From Elusimicrobiota bacterium (GTDB taxonomy: Bacteria > Elusimicrobiota > Elusimicrobia > Elusimicrobiales > UBA9959), in the NCBI GenBank assembly GCA_026388155.1, contig JAPLKI010000013.1, positions 124,001 through 188,000 on the forward strand: a DNA stretch of 64,000 bases, given 5' to 3'. The position numbers and the translations under genes are program-made. Below the pieces are notes generated by a model. It worked only from the letters and a program-made list of their open reading frames with translations. It was not told where the DNA came from and did no database searches. Below, piece by piece: positions 52,086 through 60,672 of the stretch (its first letter is position 1; each line of letters starts with the position of its first letter).

Positions 52086-53800
52086 AAAAAGTAATTTTTT
52101 TACTCGCTTTCATTCTTTCTGCCGGCTCCCTGTCCGCCCAGGAAAGCGGTGTGTTTCTAAAGCTGCCGGTATCGCCGCGTGCCGGCGGAATGGGCGATGC
52201 TTCTGTCGCGCTTGCAGATGATCCTTTTGGCCTTTACTATAATCCGGCCGGGATGGCTTTTGCAAAGCATCCCGCGGTCTCGTTGGTTTATCAGAAATAT
52301 TTGCAGGACATAAGCGGGAACTCGCTGGGTTTTGTTTACCCTTTCAAAAACTGGGCGATAGGTATTGCGCCGACTTTTTATAACATGAAAGAGGAACCGA
52401 TTTATGACTCTCTAGGGGGAGATACAGGGGAAAAGTTCGGGTATGGAGCTAAAATAATCCCGGTCGCCTTGGCGGGGAAGAATGGGAACCTGGCTGTTGG
52501 TATTGCCGGCAAATCATACAGCGAGAATATAGGCGGACAGGTTTCTGCTACAACCGCCTATGATGTCGGAGCGATATATAAATTAGACAGGCTTAGTTTT
52601 GGGGCGGCAATGCAGAATTTAGGCGGAAAAATATTTGATTACAATGTACCAAAAATACAACGGGTCGGGGTAGCTTATACCGGCGTTAAATATTCCGGCG
52701 CGGCGGACTTAAAGAAAGAAGGTGAGGGTAAAAGTTTCCTTGGGTTTGGCGGTGCTTACAACCTTACCGAGTTGTTAAAATTACGCGGAGGCTGGCAGCT
52801 TAAAGACGAATTTAGTGGAATCACTTTTGGGTTGGGTCTTGATCTTGGGGGCCTGACTTTTGACTATGCTTGTGTAAGCTATGGAGACTTGGGAACAACG
52901 CATAAGGCGGGGGTTACGTGGGCTTTCGGCGCCAGGAAAGTGAGTGAGCAAGAAAGTGCGAAAGTGAGTATGCAAGAAGAGAAAAGAGTAAGTGAGCAGA
53001 TAAGTGAGAAAGCAATTATAAATTCCGCTCCTGAACTGGCCTGGACCGGTGAGGAGAATTACGTCGCCGTGGGGTTAAGCACCGGCGCGGGGAACACCAC
53101 CACGCCATTTGTGTACCGCGTGAAATACGCGGACGCGAATAACGACGCCCCGGCCGCCGGCTATCCTAAAGTGCATATCACTAAAGGCGGGGCCGAGGCT
53201 CCCGGCAGCCCGTTTGCCATGGAATATTCTTCAGGCGACAATAAGAATGGCGCTATTTACGCTCGAATGCAAAGGCTGGCGTCCGGCAATGATTATGCGT
53301 ATTATTTTGAAGCTAAAGATTCGTCCGGCGCGGCGGCTGCGGGAGCGCCTACTGTGGCGGTCAACGGCCCGATAGTTGCTCAGGCCGAAGTTGTAAATAT
53401 CCCCGGCGGAACGAATGTGGCCGTGGCGGACTTTAGCGGCAAGAACGTGTCGCAGGCGGACGCTTCAATAGTGACCGATTTCTTAAGGACAGAACTGGTA
53501 ACCACAGGGTTGTTCAATGTGATGGACAGGAACAACATGGATACCGTGCTGGCCGAGCAGAAGTTCCAGAACAGCGGCTGCACCGAGCAGCAATGCGCGG
53601 TTGAAATGGGCAAACTGCTAAATGTAAAGCAGATGCTTGTGGGCTCGCTCTCAAAGCTTTTGGACAACTATTATATAACGGTTAATGTGGTGGATGTGGA
53701 AACCGGCAAAATAATGGCGTCTTATGACAGCGAAGGCGTATCTTCCAAAGAATTGAAAGACGCATGCAAAAAAATAGTGGAAAAATTGTCCCGCAAGTAA
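52082..53800 (+). CDS. PorV-like outer-membrane protein fused to Ig-like and CsgG-type domains
   Basis: This is a 572-residue protein. GTG start overlaps the kelch gene's stop (GTGA). After a signal peptide (MKKVIFLLAFILSAGSLSAQ) comes a PorV/UPF0164-type barrel (~22-283: SPRAGGMGDASVALADDPFGLYYNPAGMAF, in parts). A charged linker (~284-313, SEQ/KVS repeats) leads to an Ig-like module (~315-430) homologous to the two in the kelch protein. A C-terminal CsgG/TolB-like domain (~446-572: VAVADFSGKNVSQADASIV, SGCTEQQCAVEMGKLL) ends it. PorV proteins carry CTD-bearing cargo to the cell surface in type IX systems; CsgG forms outer-membrane export pores. This combination is not one I know as a described protein. 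Confidence 0.85.
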   Translation: MKKVIFLLAFILSAGSLSAQESGVFLKLPVSPRAGGMGDASVALADDPFGLYYNPAGMAFAKHPAVSLVYQKYLQDISGNSLGFVYPFKNWAIGIAPTFYNMKEEPIYDSLGGDTGEKFGYGAKIIPVALAGKNGNLAVGIAGKSYSENIGGQVSATTAYDVGAIYKLDRLSFGAAMQNLGGKIFDYNVPKIQRVGVAYTGVKYSGAADLKKEGEGKSFLGFGGAYNLTELLKLRGGWQLKDEFSGITFGLGLDLGGLTFDYACVSYGDLGTTHKAGVTWAFGARKVSEQESAKVSMQEEKRVSEQISEKAIINSAPELAWTGEENYVAVGLSTGAGNTTTPFVYRVKYADANNDAPAAGYPKVHITKGGAEAPGSPFAMEYSSGDNKNGAIYARMQRLASGNDYAYYFEAKDSSGAAAAGAPTVAVNGPIVAQAEVVNIPGGTNVAVADFSGKNVSQADASIVTDFLRTELVTTGLFNVMDRNNMDTVLAEQKFQNSGCTEQQCAVEMGKLLNVKQMLVGSLSKLLDNYYITVNVVDVETGKIMASYDSEGVSSKELKDACKKIVEKLSRK

Positions 53801-55149
53801 TTTTTGTGGGACTATTAGCCTTATCCTGCCTGCCCTGCCGGGCGGGCGGCTTTAGTCCCGGTGACAGGGCGCCTGACTTTGAATTGTCGGACCTGACTGG
53901 CAAAACGATTTCGCTCTCCGATATACTCCGCGAGGACAAGCCGGTGGTTCTTTCTTTTTTCGGCACCTGGTGCGACAGCTGCCTTAAAGAAATGAACGAT
54001 CTGGCTGAAATAGCCCCAAAATATAACGCCGCCGTCTATCTTGTGGGAGTTGACGCCGATAAAGACAAACTGGTTCGGTTCGTAGAAAAACACAAAATAC
54101 CGTTTCCCGTGCTGTGGGATCCCAAAGCGCGGGTAATAGGCCGGAAATATGACTTATTCCGGGGGGCCTTTCTTGTGGTTCCCAAAGTGTTCATTATATC
54201 GCCCGCCGGCACCATTGAATATGTTTCCGAGGCTTATGATGAGGCAAGAAAGACCGCCTTGAAGAACAAGCTGGCTGAGGTGAGCGCGAAAAAGTGGAGG
54301 AAACTCCCCGAAGTCGCCGTTTTTTTCACCGGTTCGGCTAACGGTTGCCTGGAGCCGTCTTATTCTAACAAACAGACCTACGGTGGTTTTGTTAAACTTA
54401 TTTCTTTCCTTAAACAGCAAATCAAAAAATATCCCAGCTATATTCTGCTAGATTCGGGTGATTTCCTGCCTTATGCGGTTTCCGCCGCCCAGGCCGATTT
54501 AGCGCTTAAAGCCATGGGACTGGCGGGCTATGACGCCATAGCCGTGGGTGACCAGGACCTTTATTTCAGCGGGTATATTGATGTACTCAGGAGTGGGAAA
54601 CTTCCGTTTATCGCCTCAAATGTCGGTTGGAAGGCGGACAAAAGCGATTCTACCTCCGGTGTTGTCACGTTGCCAGCGGGCCAGGCGGATAAGACCATGG
54701 TTGCCGGCGGTATTAAAATCCGGATCGTGTCTTTTATAAGCCCTGAAACATTTTCACTTTACCCGGAGACGTTCACGGATAAAATTGGGTTCAGGGATTT
54801 GAAAGAAGTTTTAAAAGGCGGAAAAAATGCCGATTTTCTTATACTTCTTTCCCACGCTGGCGTTGAGGTAAATAAGAAAATGGCCGAAGAATTTAAAGAG
54901 TTTGACCTGATTATAGGCGGCCACTCGCAGGAGTTGCTTAACAAGCCGCTGAAAGCGGGGAATGCTTTAATAATCCAGTCCGGCAGCAATTTGCAGCACG
55001 CGGGCAAGATAGTTCTAAGATTTGACGGTAATAAAAAACTTTCGAATTACGACTACGAGATAGCGCCGTTGGTAAATGAAATCCCCGACGCCCCGCAGAT
55101 AGAAGCCTTGCTAAAAGACTATAAAAACCAAGTAATAAAAGAACCTTAA
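53764..55149 (+). CDS. Fusion of TlpA-like thioredoxin and 5'-nucleotidase-type metallophosphatase
   Basis: This is a 461-residue protein starting inside the previous gene (37-base overlap). A signal segment (~8-27) precedes a TlpA/ResA-type thioredoxin (~30-170) with active site TWCDSC (Cys70, Cys73). The second half (~182-455) follows the UshA-like metallophosphatase pattern: GSANGCLEPSYSNKQTYGG, LLDSGDF, GDQDLYF and LLSHAGVEVNKK...IIGGHSQE. Two usual metal ligands appear changed (GNHE to GDQD, GGHSH to GGHSQ), so catalysis is doubtful. Periplasmic. By operon position it may keep cysteines of the CsgG-type proteins, or of surface cargo, in the right redox state. Confidence 0.82.
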   Translation: MQKNSGKIVPQVIFVGLLALSCLPCRAGGFSPGDRAPDFELSDLTGKTISLSDILREDKPVVLSFFGTWCDSCLKEMNDLAEIAPKYNAAVYLVGVDADKDKLVRFVEKHKIPFPVLWDPKARVIGRKYDLFRGAFLVVPKVFIISPAGTIEYVSEAYDEARKTALKNKLAEVSAKKWRKLPEVAVFFTGSANGCLEPSYSNKQTYGGFVKLISFLKQQIKKYPSYILLDSGDFLPYAVSAAQADLALKAMGLAGYDAIAVGDQDLYFSGYIDVLRSGKLPFIASNVGWKADKSDSTSGVVTLPAGQADKTMVAGGIKIRIVSFISPETFSLYPETFTDKIGFRDLKEVLKGGKNADFLILLSHAGVEVNKKMAEEFKEFDLIIGGHSQELLNKPLKAGNALIIQSGSNLQHAGKIVLRFDGNKKLSNYDYEIAPLVNEIPDAPQIEALLKDYKNQVIKEP

Positions 55150-55270
55150 ACAGACTCCCCAACTGCCTTTTTGGTATTATAATGGCGTTGGGTCTATAAG
55201 GCCGCTGGAGGGCTTCGGGGGATAGCTGGTTGTGATAAAAAACCGGATGATATCTCGTACATAATAAAAC

Positions 55271-56659
55271 ATGAAATTCACCCGCAAATTTTTTTTAATG
55301 GTCTTGCCACTTTCGCTTTGCATTTTTGCTGCCGGTGCGGAATTAAGCCCTGCTGGAACGCTAAAGTCCGGGGGAGGCGGATTGAACTCCCTAGGCGTTG
55401 CCGGGAAAATACGGCTTGCCGTGCTGGAATTACCCGGAGATGAAATTCCCCGGGAAGCGGTTTCGCAGATAACAAAATTTATTAAAAATGAATTCGCGGA
55501 ATCCGACCGGTATAACGTCGTATCGGCAGAGGATATTGATACTGTTCTGACAGATTCTTCTATAAACCAGCGAGCTTGCCTGACTCCTAAATGTATAAGC
55601 GCCATGGGGCGCTTGCTGGGCGTGCAGCAGCTATTAGTGGGAACCGTTTCCAAATCTTCGGAAACATATGTAATTTCGGTGAAGCTGGCGGAGGCGGAAA
55701 AAGGAGAGACGCTTGCTTCTGTATATTTGGAGATATCAAGCGGACTACCGCAGGCTTACCGGCTGTTTAACACGAGGGAACAATCCGCCAAAAACACTAA
55801 ACGGACAAGCGCGTCGGTAGGCTTAATTACTGGCGCGGACGTGCCACACGAAGATGCGGGGGCAATAGGTAATTTTATCAGGACCATGTTGGCAAATAGT
55901 GGAGCATACCGAATTATAGAAAAGGGTGAAATGCTCAGAGTATTGGCTGAAAAGCAGTATCACACCCGCCTTTGCGCCGACACCGACTGCGCTGCCGATA
56001 TAGGCAGGTTGCTGGATGTGCGGCAATCGGCTGTTGGCATCATGTCCAAGTCTTCAGATGCGTACCATGCCGCGCTTGTTCTTGCGGATGTGGAAACCGG
56101 CAAAACGCTCGCTTCCGCCATACTTAATGTTTCATGTGATTCGGGCCTGGTTTGCGGATACCCGGTAAAAATCCCCGCTGAAACGTATCCGGTTGTGGCG
56201 GAATTGCCCGGATCAGCGGAAGCGGAAGCCGTCTTGCCGCTTATTAAACCATCCTCTGGACGGGATACAATTCACATAGCTGTGGCGGATTTCGCAGGCA
56301 AAAATGTTTCCCAGGCGGACGCTTCCATAGTAGCGGATTTTCTTAGAACCGAAATGGTCGGTGCAGGCGGGTTTGATGTGATGGACAGAGCGAATATGGA
56401 AACCGTGCTGGCTGAGCAGAAACTTCAGTCCAGCGGCTGTACGGAGCAGGAATGCGCGGTCCAAATGGGGAAATTACTTAATGTGCAGTTTATTGCCGTA
56501 GGTTCATTATCCAAGCTTCTGGATATTTATTTTGTCACGGTTAATTTAATTGATGTGGAAACCGGAAAAATAACTGCGTCCTACGACCATGACGCATCAT
56601 CGGCCAGGGAATTAAGGGGAGCATGCAAAAAGCTGGTGCAAAAACTGGCTGGGCACTGA
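55271..56659 (+). CDS. Secreted protein with three tandem CsgG/TolB-like domains
   Basis: This is a 462-residue protein with a signal peptide (MKFTRKFFLMVLPLSLCIFAAGA). Three homologous units follow, at ~45-165, ~180-290 and ~335-460. Each has an alpha/beta pattern with a Cys pair at the same place: RACLTPKCIS, RLCADTDCAAD and SGCTEQECAVQ. Each Cys pair is followed by GKLLxVQxxxVGSLSK-like helices and a strand ending DVETGK. The third unit is almost identical to the end of the PorV fusion, showing exchange between the genes. The paired cysteines may form a disulfide within each unit. Role inferred as outer-membrane secretion or envelope assembly. Confidence 0.83.
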   Translation: MKFTRKFFLMVLPLSLCIFAAGAELSPAGTLKSGGGGLNSLGVAGKIRLAVLELPGDEIPREAVSQITKFIKNEFAESDRYNVVSAEDIDTVLTDSSINQRACLTPKCISAMGRLLGVQQLLVGTVSKSSETYVISVKLAEAEKGETLASVYLEISSGLPQAYRLFNTREQSAKNTKRTSASVGLITGADVPHEDAGAIGNFIRTMLANSGAYRIIEKGEMLRVLAEKQYHTRLCADTDCAADIGRLLDVRQSAVGIMSKSSDAYHAALVLADVETGKTLASAILNVSCDSGLVCGYPVKIPAETYPVVAELPGSAEAEAVLPLIKPSSGRDTIHIAVADFAGKNVSQADASIVADFLRTEMVGAGGFDVMDRANMETVLAEQKLQSSGCTEQECAVQMGKLLNVQFIAVGSLSKLLDIYFVTVNLIDVETGKITASYDHDASSARELRGACKKLVQKLAGH

Positions 56660-56686
56660 CAATCAATTTATAAATGTAAACTAGAA

Positions 56687-56914
56687 ATGAAGCCGGTTGC
56701 CGTTATTCTCAACGACAAAGAGCTTGTAAGACTTTTAACCCACCTTGGCCTACCCGTGAAATTCCCTGTATTAATACCGGCTCCCAAAGCCTGTGATCCA
56801 CCCGATGAAGACTGCCAGCTGGACCTGCCCCGCACTTTGGCCCGTTTGGAAAAAGTGCGGGGCCCACGGGCTGACTTATACGAAGAAATAGAGCCCGCCC
56901 CGGCTGGCGATTAA
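56687..56914 (+). CDS. Short ORF resembling a transposase C-terminal tail
   Basis: This 75-residue ORF has the pattern VAVILNDKELVRLLTHLGLPV...PAPKACDPP near its start and a DLYEE end. In my experience this pattern occurs at the C-termini of IS91-like/Y2 transposases or as a stand-alone fragment behind them. No transposase core is present, since the upstream gene is the intact triple-CsgG protein. It is most likely a remnant of a lost insertion sequence, but a genuine small gene cannot be excluded. The 227 bases after it contain a small hairpin GATAAG-CGCC-CTTATC (57077-57092) and nothing else I can name. Confidence 0.35.
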   Translation: MKPVAVILNDKELVRLLTHLGLPVKFPVLIPAPKACDPPDEDCQLDLPRTLARLEKVRGPRADLYEEIEPAPAGD

Positions 56915-57141
56915 ACCAACCATCCCAGAACTCTTAACTGGCCCGACATCCGCCGGGAGTGGGGGAGGTTTTCAAAATTTCAGAAAAACACCTCACTTTT
57001 TGTATTATAGCGAGAGGGTAATGCTTTTGCGAATTTTTTTAGGCGTCCGGAAGTTTCAGATGGGGGGGGAACTAACGATAAGCGCCCTTATCTGCGGGGA
57101 CTCGATATAAGTTTATTTAAATGTGCTTTAATGGAGGCAAT

Positions 57142-58560
57142 ATGAAGAAATTAATTCAATTCAGCCTGATACTGTCGGCAATAATAATTATTATCAGTGT
57201 TCCCGGAACACCTTCAATTCGCGACGCTCAGGCAGCAAATGCAATGATGATTCCATTTTGCCCTTCCTGCCATAAAAAGTGGAAAGATCATTGTTATATG
57301 TGCAAAGAACCTGACAACCGTTTGACCGATTTTGCGCATTTATGTGATGAATGCTTCAAGAAAACCGGCTTTATATCCGGGGCCCATGGTTGCGGTACCC
57401 CCTACAAGGGCTGGATGAGAATTTGCAGCAAGTGCGCGGCGAAAAACGTCTGCGCCAAGTGCGGAAAACCGTTGGGCGGTAAAGGAGCATCTGTTGGAGA
57501 GGATGAGAAAAGAGTGGTTGAGCGATATAAGGTGCGAATTACAATTCCCGGCAAAAAGGAAAAATTCCTTCAATATTATAATGCCGCAAATGAAGCCATG
57601 AAGAAGAAGGATTACCGGCAGGCCCTGGACTATTTCAAGAAATGCAACGAAATAATTCCCGACGGCTGCGCCTGCCAGATCGGAATAGCCCTGAGAGGAC
57701 TGGGAAAAGAAGAGGAAGCCGTCAAGTATTTTGATATTGCCATTAAGAACGACCCCGCCGATTACGAAGCCTACTTTCAAAAAGGTCTGGCCACTCTGGG
57801 TCAAGAAGGGTCTGAAGAATCTTTAAAAAAAGCCATAGACCTCAATGTGCCTTATGGGGATGCCTATCTCATGTACGCGTATTTAAGGGAATCCAATAAA
57901 GATAAGGATCAGGCAGTGATGTATTACGAAAAGGGGTTTGAACTTAAGCCTGATGAAATTAAATTCAGGGGAAATCTTATTGATCTCTATAAGCAGGACG
58001 GCAGGCTTGATGACGCCTTGCAGCAGGCAGATATTTCGTGCAAGCTCTCGGGTAATAGTCTAGAGTCGCTCAATATTAAAGGAGGGATTTTAATTGATGC
58101 AAAAAAATGGACCGATGCGATTCCAGTTTACGAGAAGATACTTTCAATGGCGTCGACCAATGTGGATGTCCCCTACTTCTTTCTTGGTTTAAGCCACTAT
58201 CAATTAAATCATTTTGAAAAAGCCAGAGACAACTGGAAGAAAGCTGTCGAAAAAGATGTGAACAATTATCCCGAACCCTATTCTTGCCTCGCGCTTTGTG
58301 AAATGAAGTTGAAAAACCCTGTTGAGGCTGAAAAGTACTGCGAAACAGCTCTTAAATTAACGAAGAATGAGAATTCGTTCGTTTATTACAACCTTGCGGG
58401 GGCATATTCATTATTGAACAAAACGGATAAAAGCATCGATTTGCTGGAGAAGGCTTTGAAGACAGGACGAGCCAATATCCCTCAAATAGAAGCGGACGCT
58501 GATCTGATTAATGTAAGACAAACCGAGAGCTACAAAAAGCTTGTATTAAAATACAAATGA
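57142..58560 (+). CDS. Zinc-ribbon/TPR secreted or membrane-tethered protein
   Basis: This is a 472-residue protein. GGAGG places the start at 57142. A hydrophobic N-terminal segment (~5-24, signal or anchor) is followed by a cysteine-rich region (~38-115) with four CxxC pairs (FCPSCHKKW, CYMCKEP, LCDECF, CSKCAAKNVCAKCGKPL). This suggests two zinc ribbons on the outside of the membrane, which is uncommon. From ~140 to the end about eight TPR-type helical pairs follow (YYNAANEAMKKKDYRQALDYFKKC, YFDIAIKNDPADYEAYFQKG, in parts). The gene is markedly AT-rich. The function is probably scaffolding of a protein complex; specific partners are unknown. Confidence 0.8.
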   Translation: MKKLIQFSLILSAIIIIISVPGTPSIRDAQAANAMMIPFCPSCHKKWKDHCYMCKEPDNRLTDFAHLCDECFKKTGFISGAHGCGTPYKGWMRICSKCAAKNVCAKCGKPLGGKGASVGEDEKRVVERYKVRITIPGKKEKFLQYYNAANEAMKKKDYRQALDYFKKCNEIIPDGCACQIGIALRGLGKEEEAVKYFDIAIKNDPADYEAYFQKGLATLGQEGSEESLKKAIDLNVPYGDAYLMYAYLRESNKDKDQAVMYYEKGFELKPDEIKFRGNLIDLYKQDGRLDDALQQADISCKLSGNSLESLNIKGGILIDAKKWTDAIPVYEKILSMASTNVDVPYFFLGLSHYQLNHFEKARDNWKKAVEKDVNNYPEPYSCLALCEMKLKNPVEAEKYCETALKLTKNENSFVYYNLAGAYSLLNKTDKSIDLLEKALKTGRANIPQIEADADLINVRQTESYKKLVLKYK

Positions 58561-58715
58561 TCCTTGCTTAATTGGTTCAATGGATCAATTGAAAATTCAG
58601 TTACGCCTATCTGTAGTAAACGTTGGTGGAAACTGGCGCAGGCTACTTCAGCCCGGTTCCAGTCCCCCCTTTCAAACCGCGCCAAGTGCCAGTTATCTGG
58701 TAGAGTAGGGAATGC

Positions 58716-58738
58716 AAAAAGGTACCAGGTACCTTTTT
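58716..58738. terminator. Near-perfect GGTACC palindrome, possible bidirectional terminator
   Basis: The arms AAAAAGGTACC and GGTACCTTTTT are separated by one base. The A and T tracts suit termination in both directions. It lies 156 bases after the TPR gene. The rest of the 231-base gap shows no gene. Confidence 0.6.
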
Positions 58739-58791
58739 CCACTTCAGCCTACCTCTGGCATACCGCTGTAGCTAAAGGCTAGAATATAACC

Positions 58792-60594
58792 GTGAAAACC
58801 ATTGAACTGCTTGCTCCGGCGCGGGACCTGGCTGTGGGCCTTGACGCCATTAACTGCGGCGCCGACGCCGTCTATATCGGCGCCGAGGAATTCGGCGCCC
58901 GCTTTGCCGCGGCCAATACCGTGGCCGATATCGAAAAGCTCTGCGCCCATTCCCGCCGCTACGGCGCGAAGGTGTACGCCGCCGTAAATACCATTTTGAC
59001 CGACCATGAGCTTATCCGCGCACAAAGGCTTATAAAGCGCCTTTGGGAAGCCGGAGTGGACGCCGTTATCATACAGGACATGGGCCTGCTTGAAGTGGAC
59101 CTGCCGCCGGTGCCGCTGATAGCCAGCACCCAGGCCAATAACACTACTCCGGAAAAAGTTCTGTTCCTTGAAAAAGCCGGCTTTAAGCGGGTGATACTCG
59201 GGCGCGAGCTTTCCATAGAAGAAATAAAAAAAATACGGGCCAAAACCGCGGTGGAGCTTGAGTTCTTTATTCACGGGGCCTTGTGCGTGTCTTACAGCGG
59301 GCAGTGCTACGCGAGCTTCGCGCTCGGCGGCCGCAGCGGCAACAGGGGCGCCTGCGCCCAGCCCTGCCGCAAACTTTACACCCTGCGGGACGGGCTCAGC
59401 AATGTTATAGTAAAAAACAAGCACCTGCTCTCGCTTAAGGACCTTAACCTGACGAAACGGCTGGGCGCGCTAATTGACGCCGGCGTTACCTCGTTTAAAA
59501 TAGAGGGCCGCCTGAAGGACAGCGCTTATGTGCGCAATATCGTCTCGCATTACCGGGGGGCTTTGGATAAAGTCCTTGAGCAGAAAAAACTGGAAAGAAG
59601 CTCAAATGGGAAAAGCTTTATAGCTTTTACTCCTAACCCCGCCAAAACCTTCAACCGCGGCTACAGCGAATATTTCGTCAACGGCAATCCGGCCGATATC
59701 GCCGCGCCCGACACGCCGAAGTTCGTGGGTGAGGCGCTTGGCAGCGTTTACGAGATAAAGAACGGTTCCTTTAAACTGCAGGGCGCGGAAAAACTGCACC
59801 CCGGCGACGGCATTTCTTTTTTTGACAAAGACGGCGTGCTGGACGGCTCGCTTGTGAACGGCGTAAAAGACGGGCGCGTAAGGGCGGAAAGTTTAAAAGG
59901 CATAGAGAACGGAACCTATATTTATCGCAATTTTGACAGGGAGTTCATCCGCCTGGTGGGGCGGGAGGGGCCGCAGAGGAAACTGGGCGTCAAGCTTGAA
60001 TTCTCGGAAACCGGGGACGGGTTCAAACTTAAAGCCATTGACGAGTTGGGCGCGGGGGCGGTGCTGGAAATTAAAACCAAAAAAGTCACTGCCAAAAAGC
60101 CGGAGCAGGCCGTTGAAACCGTGAATAAACAGCTTTCCAAACTGGGCGAGAGCGAGTATTATCTTCAGGCCCTTGAAGTTAAACTGTCCAAGCCCTTTTT
60201 TATCCCCGTGTCGGTGCTGAACGACCTGAGGCGCGACACGCTGGGGGTTCTCTCTAAGCAGGCCGCAGCCGCAAAGCGCGAAGAAATAAAAATAAAACCG
60301 AACGATTACCCGTATCCCGCAAAAAAGCTGGATTTTACTGGCAATGTTTTAAATTCAAAAGCCGCGGCTTTTTACAAGCGTCACGGGGTGGCTGAGATAG
60401 CGTTTGCGGCCGAAGAGGGCTTGGACATGAAAGGGAAGCGCCTTATGACCATGAAATACTGCATAAGGCGCCGCCTGGGCCTGTGCCAGAAAGGAAAAGC
60501 CGTGGAGCCGCTGTACCTGGAAGACGAAGAGGGGCATAAGTTCCGCATGGATTTTGACTGCGAGACCTGCGTGGCGACGCTGACGCTTGAATAA
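58792..60594 (+). CDS. U32 peptidase-family protein
   Basis: This is a 600-residue protein of the U32 family (YegQ/RlhA/TrhP relatives). The N-terminal TIM-barrel part begins IELLAPARDLAVGLDAINCGADAVYIGAEEFGAR. The family signature is FIHGALCVSYSGQCYASFALGGRSGNRGACAQPCRK (in parts, ~168-200), with the four cysteines typical of the group. A long C-terminal extension ends with further cysteines (YCIRRRLGLCQKGK and CETCVATLTL). U32 members modify tRNA or rRNA by prephenate-dependent hydroxylation, and several carry iron-sulfur clusters. An RNA-modifying role is more likely than proteolysis. The GTG start at 58792 follows TAGAAT by six bases, so it may be leaderless. Confidence 0.9.
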   Translation: MKTIELLAPARDLAVGLDAINCGADAVYIGAEEFGARFAAANTVADIEKLCAHSRRYGAKVYAAVNTILTDHELIRAQRLIKRLWEAGVDAVIIQDMGLLEVDLPPVPLIASTQANNTTPEKVLFLEKAGFKRVILGRELSIEEIKKIRAKTAVELEFFIHGALCVSYSGQCYASFALGGRSGNRGACAQPCRKLYTLRDGLSNVIVKNKHLLSLKDLNLTKRLGALIDAGVTSFKIEGRLKDSAYVRNIVSHYRGALDKVLEQKKLERSSNGKSFIAFTPNPAKTFNRGYSEYFVNGNPADIAAPDTPKFVGEALGSVYEIKNGSFKLQGAEKLHPGDGISFFDKDGVLDGSLVNGVKDGRVRAESLKGIENGTYIYRNFDREFIRLVGREGPQRKLGVKLEFSETGDGFKLKAIDELGAGAVLEIKTKKVTAKKPEQAVETVNKQLSKLGESEYYLQALEVKLSKPFFIPVSVLNDLRRDTLGVLSKQAAAAKREEIKIKPNDYPYPAKKLDFTGNVLNSKAAAFYKRHGVAEIAFAAEEGLDMKGKRLMTMKYCIRRRLGLCQKGKAVEPLYLEDEEGHKFRMDFDCETCVATLTLE

Positions 60595-60613
60595 GCGCGC
60601 TATCCGCGCTGTC

Positions 60614-60645
60614 ACAGGTCACAAGACACAAGTCGCAGGTCACAC
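60614..60645. repeat. GTCACAG-type degenerate repeat
   Basis: Serial words CACAGGTCACAAG, ACACAAGTCGCAGGTCACA form one arm only. They recall the word-built hairpins elsewhere in the window but lack a clear inverted arm. A terminator begins directly after it. Confidence 0.55.
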
Positions 60646-60672
60646 AAAAAACGACCTGTTTATCGTTTTTTT
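60646..60672 (+). terminator. Rho-independent terminator after the U32 gene
   Basis: AAAAAACGA/TCGTTTTTT with an eight-base loop is followed by more T. It is AT-rich but well placed, 52 bases after the stop codon. Confidence 0.65.
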
